Shown: positions 36,447 through 44,898 of the stretch, in pieces | How positions within the stretch are numbered: position 1 is the first letter of the stretch | How the letters are laid out: the number at the start of each line of letters is the position of its first letter | NCBI RefSeq assembly: GCF_016463645.1 | Contig: NZ_JAEMQX010000013.1 | Location: 1-52,981, forward strand | Source of the DNA: Sphingopyxis sp. | GTDB lineage: Bacteria > Pseudomonadota > Alphaproteobacteria > Sphingomonadales > Sphingomonadaceae | Length of the DNA stretch: 52,981 nt | Reading direction: 5' to 3' | Notes under the pieces: model-generated | What the model was told of the DNA's origin: nothing | What the model saw: only the letters and a program-made list of their open reading frames with translations | Database searches by the model: none | Position numbers and translations under genes: made by a program

Positions 36447-38209
36447 GCGAAGCCGCACTCGGTATCACGCGCTCGATCGTCGGCCAGCCATGGCACTGGC
36501 GGCGGATGAGCGCCGACACGGGGGCCGAGAATCTCGCGCCCGACGATCTCGTCACGCAGTTGCTGCTCGCGCGCGGCGTGACGCGCGACGAACTCGACCG
36601 GCAGCGCACGCCGACCTTGCGCGGTTTCATGCCCGACCCGTCGCTGTTCCGCGACATGGACGCCGCCGCCGCGCGGCTCGCCGACGCGGTCGAGCGCCGG
36701 GAAGCGGTGACGATCTTCGGCGACTATGACGTCGACGGCGCGACTTCGGCCGCGCTGCTCGTGCGGCTGCTTCGCGGATTGGGGCTCCCGGTCGGCGCCT
36801 ATATTCCCGACCGGCTGATGGAAGGCTATGGCCCCTCGGGCGCCGCGCTGGTCAAGATCGGCGAGGCGGGATCGAGGCTTGTCGTCACGGTCGATTGCGG
36901 CGCGCAGGCGTTCGACGCGATTTCGGAAGCGAAGGCGGCGGGGGTCGAGGTGATCGTCGTCGACCATCACCAATGCGCGACGACGCTGCCCGAGGCGCTT
37001 GCGCTCGTGAACCCGAACCGGCTCGACGAAGAGCCCGATGCCGCGATCCACGGCAATCTCGCCGCGGTCGGCGTCGCCTTCCTGCTCGGCGCCGCGCTGC
37101 TCCGGACGCTGCGCGCGCGGGGTTTCTTCGCAGGCCGCGACGAGCCCGCGCTGATCGAACTGCTCGATCTTGTCGCCTTGGGCACGGTCGCCGACGTCGC
37201 GCGGCTCACCGGCTTCAACCGCGCGCTGGTGACGCAGGGGCTGAAGGTCATGGCGCGCCGCGGCAATGTCGGGCTTGCGGCGCTGATGGACGCCGCGCGG
37301 CTGACCAGGCCGCCGAGCGCGAGCGACATGGGCTTTGCGCTCGGTCCGCGGATCAACGCCGGCGGACGCGTCGGCAAGTCGGACCTCGGCGTGCGGCTGC
37401 TCACCACGAGCGATCCGCAGGAAGCGGCCGAAATCGCGCAGGAGCTCAACCGGCTGAACGAGGAGCGCCGCGCGATCGAGGCGGCCGTGCTCGAACAGGC
37501 GATCGAGGCGAGCCTGGCATGCGGCAACGCCCCCGTCGCGATCGTCGCGGGCGAGGGCTGGCATCCGGGCGTGATCGGCATCGTCGCCGGGCGTCTGAAG
37601 GAACGACTGCACCGCCCGGCGATCGTGATCGCGGTTGACGAGGATGGTGTCGGCAAGGGGTCCGGCCGTTCGATCAGCGGCGTCGACCTTGGGGCCGCGA
37701 TCCTCGCCGCGAAGGAGACGGGGCTGCTCGTCGCGGGCGGCGGCCACGCGATGGCGGCGGGGCTGACCGTCGCGAAGGACAAGGTCGATGCCTTGGGCGC
37801 CTTCCTGAACGATCGTCTCGCGGCCGACGTCGAACGCGCGAGCGGCGACAAGTCGCTGCTGATCGACGCGGTGCTCGCACCGCGCGGGATCAATCCGCTC
37901 TGGTGCGATGCGATCGAGAGCGCCGGGCCCTATGGCGCCGGCTGGCCCGCACCGCGCGTCGCGACAGGGCCGGTACGAATCGTCGAATCGGGGATCGTCG
38001 GTACCGACCATGTCCGCCTGATCGTGTCGGGTGACGACGGCGCGCGCTTCAAGGCCGTCGCCTTCCGCAGCGCCGAGACCGAGCTGGGACAGGCCTTGCT
38101 CCATGCACGCGGACGCAAATTATGGCTCGCCGGACGCGCAAAACGCGACGATTGGGGTAGCCGACCGGCGGCGGAGCTGCATCTGGAGGACGCCGCCTGG
38201 GCCGATTGA
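36443..38209 (+). CDS. recJ: Single-stranded-DNA-specific exonuclease RecJ
   Basis: 588 residues from the ATG at 36443 (MSEAALGITRSIVGQPWHWR). The frame is open further upstream in the YdbT-like gene, but this is the usual RecJ start. The DHH phosphoesterase domain has TIFGDYDVDGATSAALLVR (motif DYDVDG 94-99) and VIVVDHHQ (DHH 174-176). LGPRINAGGRVGKSDLGVRL and the DHHA1 signature GGGHAMAAGLT follow, and an OB-fold closes the protein. It degrades ssDNA 5' to 3' in recombination and mismatch repair, and needs Mn or Mg. It ends about 90 bp before the tRNA-Glu pair. Confidence 0.97.
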   Translation: MSEAALGITRSIVGQPWHWRRMSADTGAENLAPDDLVTQLLLARGVTRDELDRQRTPTLRGFMPDPSLFRDMDAAAARLADAVERREAVTIFGDYDVDGATSAALLVRLLRGLGLPVGAYIPDRLMEGYGPSGAALVKIGEAGSRLVVTVDCGAQAFDAISEAKAAGVEVIVVDHHQCATTLPEALALVNPNRLDEEPDAAIHGNLAAVGVAFLLGAALLRTLRARGFFAGRDEPALIELLDLVALGTVADVARLTGFNRALVTQGLKVMARRGNVGLAALMDAARLTRPPSASDMGFALGPRINAGGRVGKSDLGVRLLTTSDPQEAAEIAQELNRLNEERRAIEAAVLEQAIEASLACGNAPVAIVAGEGWHPGVIGIVAGRLKERLHRPAIVIAVDEDGVGKGSGRSISGVDLGAAILAAKETGLLVAGGGHAMAAGLTVAKDKVDALGAFLNDRLAADVERASGDKSLLIDAVLAPRGINPLWCDAIESAGPYGAGWPAPRVATGPVRIVESGIVGTDHVRLIVSGDDGARFKAVAFRSAETELGQALLHARGRKLWLAGRAKRDDWGSRPAAELHLEDAAWAD

Positions 38210-38253
38210 CGGGGCTCGGCGCAATATTTTTGCGCAGGCGTACGTCCCTGTGC

Positions 38254-38280
38254 TTGACCGCGCCGGAACGCGCGTATAAG
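38254..38280 (+). promoter_or_regulatory. Promoter of the tRNA-Glu genes
   Basis: TTGACC (38254-38259) and TATAAG (38275-38280) are spaced by 15 nt, or CTTGAC with 16 nt. The -10 box ends 22 bp before the first tRNA. Confidence 0.65.
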
Positions 38281-38301
38281 GCGCCCGCTCACCGATCAGA
38301 C

Positions 38302-38377
38302 GGCCCCTTCGTCTAGCGGTCTAGGACGTCGCCCTTTCACGGCGAAAACACGGGTTCGAGTCCCGTAGGGGTCACCA
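38302..38377 (+). tRNA. tRNA-Glu (anticodon TTC)
   Basis: The 76-nt cloverleaf is complete with encoded CCA. The acceptor arm GGCCCCT pairs with AGGGGTC (one G-U). The anticodon loop CTTTCAC gives TTC, and the T arm carries GGGTTCGAGTCCC. Confidence 0.97.
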
Positions 38378-38426
38378 TCGGCAACAGGAGCGGTCGGCTC
38401 CATTCCACGAAATTTCCGACCCTCAA

Positions 38427-38501
38427 GGCCCCTTCGTCTAGCGGTCAGGACGCGGCCCTCTCACGGCTGAAACACGGGTTCGATTCCCGTAGGGGTCACC
38501 A
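38427..38501 (+). tRNA. tRNA-Glu (anticodon CTC)
   Basis: The 75-nt cloverleaf is nearly identical to the preceding tRNA. The anticodon loop CTCTCAC gives CTC, the T arm is GGGTTCGATTCCC and CCA is encoded. It lies 49 bp after the TTC gene and is probably cotranscribed with it. A GGGGG-N6-CCCCC hairpin (38507-38522) follows, without a U-tract. Confidence 0.97.
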
Positions 38502-38583
38502 GATCCGGGGGCTCACACCCCCCACAGCCTGTCCCCGGAGGCCATCGACAGGCGCGGCCCCCGGGCAGCAGGCCCATCGACAC

Positions 38584-40296
38584 CTAATCGACGCTCGCAT
38601 GCGGCAATTGCGGTGTCTCGGCGCCGCCCCATATCTGGCGCGCACGCCCTTTGAGGTGCGGGTCATAGGAGTCGCTCCACATGTCCACATAGCTCGCCGC
38701 GGCCCACTCGTCCCACTGCCGTGCCATCTTGCGCACGCGGTCGGGCTGGCCGGCGGCAAGGTCGTGCATTTCGGTGCGATCGGTCGCCATGTCGAAGAGC
38801 TGCCACGGCTTCTGAAAACCGGCGACAAGCTTCCATTTGCCGTCCCGGACGGCACGGTTGCCTTCATGCTCCCAGAAGATCGGCTTGACGCGCGTCAGCG
38901 CCTCGCCATGAAAGGCGGGAACCATCGAGCGGCCCTCCATCGGCAGGATGGCGTGCCCGTTGAAGTTCCGGGGATAGGCGGCGCCGGCGAGTTCGACGAG
39001 CGTCGGCATGACGTCGATCAGATGCCCGGGCTCGCGCACGAGCGTTCCGCGCGCCTTCGCGGCGATGCCGCGGGGCCAATGCGCGATCAGCGGCGTCGCG
39101 ATTCCCCCCTCATAAGTGTGGTGCTTGTAATATTGGAAGGGCGCGTTCTGCAGCGTCGCCCAGTTCATTCCCGTCCAGACCACCGACTGCGCGCTGCCCG
39201 GAAGCCCCTCGCCCTTGAGCCGGCCATCGGGCCCGCTTTCAGCAGTGCCGCCATTATCGCTCATCAGCAGGATCAGCGTATTGTCGAGCTCGCCCGATTG
39301 CCGCAGCCGATCGACGAGCGTGCCGATCGCGCGATCGACGCGATGGATAACCGCTGCATAGACCGCCATCATCGTGTCGAAACGATCCTTGTCCCCGGCC
39401 GACAATTTGTTCCAGTCGTAACTGCCCGGCAACGCGGCAGGCAGCTCGGCGTCGGCGGCGATGATGCCGAGCTTCTTCTGCCGCTCGAACCGCTCGCGCC
39501 GGATGACCTCCCAGCCGCGCATGTACCGGCCCTTGAACTTCGCCACATCCCCGGGTGGCGCCATCAGCGGAAAATGCGCGCCGACGAAGGGCATGTAGAG
39601 GAAGAAGGGTTTGCGCTGTTCGCGCGCCTCGCCCACGAACTTCGTCTGCCAGTCGACGAACATGTCCGACGAATACCAGTTGCCCTTGCCGACACGCGGC
39701 GAGTTCGCCGGGACCCGCTCGCCGTCGATATAGACCGACTGCGCCAGCGGCTGGGGCTGATCGGGATAATAGAGTTCGCCCGAGGGCGAGGTCAGCGACC
39801 GGTCGAAACCGCGCTGCCAAGGGCCGACGCCGCGCGAGATACCGAGATGCCATTTGCCCGCCATCGCGGTGAAATAGCCCGCCGATTTCATCACCTCGGC
39901 AAGCGTGACGACCCGATCCGAAAGTTTGCTGTGCAGGCCTTTCGAACCCGGCACCTGAACCGATTCGAGGTGCCCCAGCCCCGCCTGATGCGGATAGGTG
40001 CCGGTCAGCAGCGACGCGCGCGACGGGCTGCACCGGGCATTATTGTAGAATTGGGTGAAAGCCAGCCCGTCGCGGGCAAGCGCATCGATATTCGGGGTCG
40101 GAATCTCGCCGCCGAAGGCGCCCATATCCGAAAAGCCGACATCGTCGAGCAGTATGACGACGACGTTGGGACGAACGGGTTGCGGGCGGGCCGGCGCTTC
40201 GGCTGCGGCCGCTGCGGAGGGCAGGATGCCTGCCGCGAGGGTGGCGAGAACACAGCTTGAATGGGTCAGCAGGCGGACGACGCGTTTGATATTCAC
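38584..40296 (-). CDS. Arylsulfatase-type sulfatase (S1 family, CSPSR), secreted
   Basis: The protein has 570 residues from a GTG at 40296, with AGGGAGAG before it. A signal peptide (about 1-32) targets it to the periplasm. PNVVVILLDDVGFSDMG supplies the calcium-binding aspartates. The formylglycine signature CSPSRASLLTG gives Cys89, the canonical C-x-P-S-R form needing conversion by a maturase. GKWHLG and LILLMSDNGG are further active-site motifs. It has a long insert (about 200-330) between them, as in larger arylsulfatases. It is the first gene of the glycan locus. Its start lies 38 bp from a copy of the AT-rich motif at 40334-40348. It is divergent from the TonB-dependent receptor gene. 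Confidence 0.93.
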   Translation of the reverse strand: MNIKRVVRLLTHSSCVLATLAAGILPSAAAAAEAPARPQPVRPNVVVILLDDVGFSDMGAFGGEIPTPNIDALARDGLAFTQFYNNARCSPSRASLLTGTYPHQAGLGHLESVQVPGSKGLHSKLSDRVVTLAEVMKSAGYFTAMAGKWHLGISRGVGPWQRGFDRSLTSPSGELYYPDQPQPLAQSVYIDGERVPANSPRVGKGNWYSSDMFVDWQTKFVGEAREQRKPFFLYMPFVGAHFPLMAPPGDVAKFKGRYMRGWEVIRRERFERQKKLGIIAADAELPAALPGSYDWNKLSAGDKDRFDTMMAVYAAVIHRVDRAIGTLVDRLRQSGELDNTLILLMSDNGGTAESGPDGRLKGEGLPGSAQSVVWTGMNWATLQNAPFQYYKHHTYEGGIATPLIAHWPRGIAAKARGTLVREPGHLIDVMPTLVELAGAAYPRNFNGHAILPMEGRSMVPAFHGEALTRVKPIFWEHEGNRAVRDGKWKLVAGFQKPWQLFDMATDRTEMHDLAAGQPDRVRKMARQWDEWAAASYVDMWSDSYDPHLKGRARQIWGGAETPQLPHASVD

Positions 40297-40333
40297 CGGA
40301 TTCTCTCCCTCGTTCGAAATCGCGTTATAACCT

Positions 40334-40348
40334 ATATATCATATATAT
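40334..40348 (-). promoter_or_regulatory. Candidate GntR operator, sulfatase/TonB-receptor divergent region
   Basis: On the minus strand the site reads ATATATATGATATAT. It is centred in a perfect dyad TATATA-TCA-TATATA (40333-40347). It matches the motif found at 46915, 48299 and 51313 and lies between the divergent sulfatase and receptor genes. Confidence 0.5.
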
Positions 40349-40534
40349 ATTGACTTTCTTTATCCGGTTGGTCAACGTCGCGATCGAGGCGTTGACGGGA
40401 AGGTACGAACAGCTGCTTGAAGTCAGGGTTTGCGGCCGTGCCCGGCACACCCCGATCTCCTCGCAGCCCCTCTCCTTCTCACCGGCGCCGCAAAGGCAAA
40501 AAATGCCTGAATGGGGACGTTGGGAGAGGACAGG

Positions 40535-43360
40535 ATGAAGAAGCAAACAGGCTTTGCGACCGCGGTATCGGTGCTCGCACTCATCGCGAGCGCGCCGGCA
40601 TGGGGACAATCCACCGACGCCGGGGAAGCTCCCGCAACCGGGACGATCGCCGACGCGCCACAGGGGGCCGACGATGCGATCGTCGTCACCGGCATCCGCC
40701 GTTCGCTCGAACGCGCCGCCGACATCAAGCGCGAGTCGGTGCAGGTGGTCGATGCGATCGTCGCGCAGGACATCGGCAAGCTTCCCGACCCGACGACCGC
40801 CGCCGCCTTGCAGCGCGTACCCGGCGTCCAAGTGTCGGTGAACCGCAACAACGAACTCGGTGACGTGCGCGTGCGCGGTCTTCCCGACGTGCTCACCACG
40901 GTCAACGGCCGCGAGGTGTTTTCGACGATCGGTCGCAACTTCGACCTGCAGGACATGCCCGCCGAGGCGCTCTCGCGCGTCAACGTCTTCAAGTCGCAGA
41001 CCGCCGAGCTGACCGAGGGCGGCCTTGCCGGGGTGATCGACCTGCAGCTCAACCGCCCGTTCAATTTCAAGGATCCGACCGTCGTTGCTGCCGCCCGCGC
41101 CAATTACGGCGACCGCGTCGACAAGATCAATCCGCAGTTCAGCCTGCTCGCGACCGATCGCTGGGATACGGGCATCGGCGAGATCGGCGCGCTGATCAAC
41201 GGCACCTATTCGAAATCCGACTATTACCGCGCGACGACCGTGCTGTTCCAGCGCCGTAGCACCAACACCGCGCCGTTCAACACGCCGGGTTATGTGATCC
41301 CCGGCATCCTGCAGAATTTCCCGCAACAGGGCTTCATCGAACGGCATCAGTTCAACGGCGCGCTGCAATGGCAGGCTTCGCCGTCGCTCGAGGTTTATGC
41401 CGAGGGCTTCTACACCTACTTCCGCGACCGGGGCAGCCGCAACGGCGCGAACATCCAGCCCTTTACCACCGGCACGACGATCACCGACGTCACCCCCGGC
41501 ACCAGCTGCATCAACACCTACGTCCGTTCGAACGGCAACAATCCGGTCATCCAGACCGACGCCGAGGGTGTAAAGTCGTGGACGCTGACCCCGGCGCAAC
41601 TGGCCAATCCGGTCGAGCTGTGCCAGCCCGAAAGCATGACCTTTGCCAATCTGGTGTCGAACCAGACGACGCAGGCGCGCGACCTCAACCAGCGCAACAA
41701 GCAGTTCGCCGGCGGGCTGAAATATGACGAGGGTCGGCTGAATGCGGTGCTCGACGTCGCCTATCAGACGTCGAAATATGAGTTGCAGAACATCACCTCG
41801 GACATCGGTCAGCGACTGCCCAGCCTGACCGTGACGATGGATAACGATGGCCACGCCGAATATACGGTTCCGGGCGATGCGCTGCTCAGCCGCGATGGCC
41901 TTTATATCCGCAACGCGCTGATCCAGAATTTCACCGAGAACCGCGGCAAGCTGTTCCAGGCGAAGGGCGACGTCGATTATGATCTCGACAGCTTCCTGTC
42001 GAATATCGCCGTCGGCGTCCGCTACGCGCACCGTTCGGCCGAGGAGCAATCGGTCAACCTGAACAAGGCGACGCCGGGCGGCAACATCGGCACCGGAAAC
42101 GATGCGGCGGCGGTGCTGGTTTCGGACACCGGCCTGCCCGACGATTTCCTCGCGCTCGGGTCGCGTGCGCCCGACCTCAACAATGGCTCCCGTTTCTATA
42201 TTCCCAACCCCGATTTCCTCCTCTCCGAAGATGGGCTCGACGCCGCGCGCGCCTATTTCGGACTGCCCGCGGGGCGGCCCGACTATGATCCCGGGCGCGC
42301 ATTCGACGCGAAGGAAGACACGCTCGCCGCCTATGTGCAGGGCAAATATGAAGCCGAGCTGTCGAACAGCATCACATTGGATGGCGTCGTCGGCGCGCGC
42401 TACATCCGCACCAGCCGCACGATCGGCACCAATGTGCCGGCGGGCGGCGGCACCTTCGACCGGCTGACGGCGAAAACCGTCGATCACGACTGGCTGCCCA
42501 ACGCAACCGCGCGTTTCCGGGTCGGAGACGATATCCAGATCCGCTTCGGCTACGCCAAGTCGCTGCGTCGCCCCAATTTCGCGTCGCTCAATCCGGCGAT
42601 TACGCTCAACCAGTCGAACAACCCGCTCGTCCAGAGCACGGGCAATGCCGGCAATCCCGACCTCAAGGCCCAGAAGTCCGAAAGCTTCGACGCGACCTTC
42701 GAATATTATTTTCCGAGCGGTTATATCGCGATCGCCGGCTATTACCGCGACATTACCGACCGCGTCATCACCAGCGGCGCGGTCGAGAACATCGACGGCG
42801 TCGACTATTCGGTATCGCGCCCGCGCAACGTCGGTCAGGCGACGCTGAAGGGCATCGAGCTCAGCACCCAATATTTCTTCGACTTCCTGCCCGGTGCGCT
42901 GTCGGGGCTCGGGGTGCAGGGCGCCTTCACGCTCGCCGATTCCAAGGTCGGGGGCGACGATACGCTCGCGGGTTATCCGCTGCAGGGCGTGTCGAAATAT
43001 AACTACACCGTCGGTCTTTTGTACGAAAAGAGCGGGGTCAGCGCACGGCTCGTATACACCTATCGCTCGAAATATCTGTCGCTCGACGCGAGCGGCGAGC
43101 CCACGCTGCGGCCCATGACCGAAGAGACGATCGCTTCGCTGGAGGTGCCGGCGCTCGTCACCTATGCGCGCGCAGCGGGCCGGCTCGACTTCAACATCGG
43201 CTACGACATCACCGACAGGATCCGCGTCGATGTCGGCGGCACCAACATCCTCGGCAGCAACACGTCAACCTATTACAATTATCCGGGATATACGAATATC
43301 AACAACGAGATGGCGTATGACGAGACGACTTGGTCGGCCGGCGTCCGCTTCAAATTCTGA
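40535..43360 (+). CDS. TonB-dependent receptor, Xanthomonas/Caulobacter type, glycan import candidate
   Basis: The protein has 941 residues from the ATG at 40535 (MKKQTGFATAV), after GGAGAGGACA. The upstream in-frame ATG is less likely. The signal peptide ends near AWGQ. The TonB box is DDAIVVTGIRRSL, then the plug has LPDPTTAAALQRVPGVQVSV, VRVRGLPDVLTTVNGRE and TEGGLAGVIDLQ. The barrel ends in VRFKF. The segment with IKRESVQVVDAIVAQDIGKL is characteristic of the TIGR01782 family, which is common in carbohydrate-uptake loci of sphingomonads, Caulobacter and Xanthomonas. It presumably transports oligosaccharides across the outer membrane. The gene is flanked by sulfatase genes on both sides. 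Confidence 0.93.
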   Translation: MKKQTGFATAVSVLALIASAPAWGQSTDAGEAPATGTIADAPQGADDAIVVTGIRRSLERAADIKRESVQVVDAIVAQDIGKLPDPTTAAALQRVPGVQVSVNRNNELGDVRVRGLPDVLTTVNGREVFSTIGRNFDLQDMPAEALSRVNVFKSQTAELTEGGLAGVIDLQLNRPFNFKDPTVVAAARANYGDRVDKINPQFSLLATDRWDTGIGEIGALINGTYSKSDYYRATTVLFQRRSTNTAPFNTPGYVIPGILQNFPQQGFIERHQFNGALQWQASPSLEVYAEGFYTYFRDRGSRNGANIQPFTTGTTITDVTPGTSCINTYVRSNGNNPVIQTDAEGVKSWTLTPAQLANPVELCQPESMTFANLVSNQTTQARDLNQRNKQFAGGLKYDEGRLNAVLDVAYQTSKYELQNITSDIGQRLPSLTVTMDNDGHAEYTVPGDALLSRDGLYIRNALIQNFTENRGKLFQAKGDVDYDLDSFLSNIAVGVRYAHRSAEEQSVNLNKATPGGNIGTGNDAAAVLVSDTGLPDDFLALGSRAPDLNNGSRFYIPNPDFLLSEDGLDAARAYFGLPAGRPDYDPGRAFDAKEDTLAAYVQGKYEAELSNSITLDGVVGARYIRTSRTIGTNVPAGGGTFDRLTAKTVDHDWLPNATARFRVGDDIQIRFGYAKSLRRPNFASLNPAITLNQSNNPLVQSTGNAGNPDLKAQKSESFDATFEYYFPSGYIAIAGYYRDITDRVITSGAVENIDGVDYSVSRPRNVGQATLKGIELSTQYFFDFLPGALSGLGVQGAFTLADSKVGGDDTLAGYPLQGVSKYNYTVGLLYEKSGVSARLVYTYRSKYLSLDASGEPTLRPMTEETIASLEVPALVTYARAAGRLDFNIGYDITDRIRVDVGGTNILGSNTSTYYNYPGYTNINNEMAYDETTWSAGVRFKF

Positions 43361-43374
43361 CGAAAAAGGGGGTG

Positions 43375-43400
43375 TCCCCGCCGCCTTCGCGCGGCGGGGA
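43375..43400. terminator. Hairpin terminator between TonB-receptor and sulfatase genes (convergent)
   Basis: TCCCCGCCGC (43375-43384), loop CTTCGC and GCGGCGGGGA (43391-43400) form a perfect 10-bp stem. On the minus strand a T-run follows after a CACCCCC spacer; on the plus strand only TATTT follows. It may serve both genes. Confidence 0.6.
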
Positions 43401-43404
43401 TATT

Positions 43405-44883
43405 TCAGCGGGTTCGATACTCGGGAAGCGCCGCCATCCAGGCCTTGAGCTTGCCGAGCAGCCGGTCGCGGACCGCAGGCTCGCTCGCCGCGAGGTCCCT
43501 GGCCTCGACGGGATCCTTCGCGAGATCGAAGAGCTGGGGCTTTTCACCGCCCGCTTCCGCGAGAAGTTTCCAGTCGCCTTCGCGGATCGCGAAGGGCGGC
43601 GCCTGATCGCGCTCCAGCGCGGGTTGCGGCGGCTCCTTTTCTGCGCCTTCCTTGCCATAGGCCCAATAAAGGTCGGGCCGCTGCGCGATCGCGTGTCCCT
43701 CGATCACCGGCGACAGGTCGACACCGTCGATGCCCGCCGGGGTTCGCGCGCCGGCGATACGCGCAAGCGTCGGGAGCAGATCGACGCCCTGCGCCACCGT
43801 CCGCTCGTCGCGATGCCCCGCCTTGGCATGGCCGCGCCAGTAGAGGATCAAGGGCTGGCGAATGCCGCCTTCGTAGAGGCTCCATTTGCGGCCGCGCAGA
43901 TTTTCGGTGCTGCCCGGCGCGACGTTGCCTTCCTTGTAATAGCGCTGCGCCGATGATGGACCGTTGTCGCTGGTGACGATGACGAGCGTATTGTCCATCT
44001 CGCCCATCTGGTCGAGCCGCTCGAACAGGCGGCCAAGCGTCTTGTCCATCTTGACCAGCGAAGCGAGCATCCGGTCGTCGTCGGAAGATGTGCCCTTGCC
44101 CATGACGTCGGACAGGCTTTCGTCGTCGGGTGCCCAAGGGTCGTGCATGTCGTTGAGCCAGAGGTTCACGAACCACGGCTTGTCCGCATGCTGCGCAACG
44201 AAATCGACCGCCATATTCGCATAGAGGCCGGTAAGGTTGGTCTTGAGCTCCCAGAAGCGCGGGCCCTCGCCAAGCTCGTCCGACTGCTGCGCGAGGAAAC
44301 GCTCCTCGTCGGAAACGAGAACGCGCGGGCCGAGCCCCTCGAAGGTCGTGAAGCTGTGGTCGAAGCCATAGGCGGTCGGCCAGGGCGCATCGCCGATGTC
44401 GCGCCCGCCGCCCAGATGCCATTTGCCGATATGCGCGGTTTCATATCCCGCACCCTTCAGCAGCCGCGCAATGTTGGGCAGCTTGGGGTCGAGCCAGTCG
44501 GCCTGCCCGATCGCCTTGTTATAAGCGCGGTCGCTGACATAGTTGATGAAGCCGACCTCGGCCGGAAAACGCCCGGTGAGCAACCCCGCGCGCGACGCCG
44601 AACAGATCGGCGCCGCGTCGTAGAATTGCGTCATCAGCACGCCTTCACGCGCGAGACGGTCGAGGTTCGGGGTCTGGACCTTTCGGTTCCCCATCACCGA
44701 CAAGTCACCGAAACCCATGTCGTCGACAAGCACGAACAGGATATTGGGCTTGCCCGCCGCCGTGGTCGGAGCGGGCCTGTCGGCCGCGGGAGCAGCCGCC
44801 GTCGTCACGGGCGCCGCAACGCCCATGAGCGCCGCGAACATGGTGGTCGCGGCCCAGCGGGCCATCGCGGTGCGTCGTGCCAT
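43405..44883 (-). CDS. S1-family sulfatase with CSASR active site, secreted
   Basis: The protein has 492 residues from the ATG at 44883, preceded by AAGGGGAAG. A signal peptide (about 1-32) is followed by PNILFVLVDDMGFGDLSVMG, the calcium site. The formylglycine motif is CSASRAGLLTG (Cys94), the C-x-A-S-R variant. HIGKWHLGGGRDIGD and VIVTSDNGPSS complete the site. The sequence is closely similar over its whole length to the sulfatase at 51372-52895, so the two are paralogues. It probably removes sulfate esters from imported oligosaccharides. It is the last gene of the MFS-GH2-sulfatase operon, 15 bp after GH2. Confidence 0.92.
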   Translation of the reverse strand: MARRTAMARWAATTMFAALMGVAAPVTTAAAPAADRPAPTTAAGKPNILFVLVDDMGFGDLSVMGNRKVQTPNLDRLAREGVLMTQFYDAAPICSASRAGLLTGRFPAEVGFINYVSDRAYNKAIGQADWLDPKLPNIARLLKGAGYETAHIGKWHLGGGRDIGDAPWPTAYGFDHSFTTFEGLGPRVLVSDEERFLAQQSDELGEGPRFWELKTNLTGLYANMAVDFVAQHADKPWFVNLWLNDMHDPWAPDDESLSDVMGKGTSSDDDRMLASLVKMDKTLGRLFERLDQMGEMDNTLVIVTSDNGPSSAQRYYKEGNVAPGSTENLRGRKWSLYEGGIRQPLILYWRGHAKAGHRDERTVAQGVDLLPTLARIAGARTPAGIDGVDLSPVIEGHAIAQRPDLYWAYGKEGAEKEPPQPALERDQAPPFAIREGDWKLLAEAGGEKPQLFDLAKDPVEARDLAASEPAVRDRLLGKLKAWMAALPEYRTR

Positions 44884-44898
44884 CGGTCTTCCCCTTGC

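Noticed and set aside
38302-38501. Possible assembly duplication of one tRNA-Glu gene
   Set aside because: The two copies differ in anticodon (TTC versus CTC), in the anticodon stem and in length, so both are genuine isoacceptors.
40325-42871. An 848-codon open frame on the minus strand opposite the glycan-locus receptor
   Set aside because: It is a shadow of the receptor gene; it has no recognisable domain and no ribosome-binding site.
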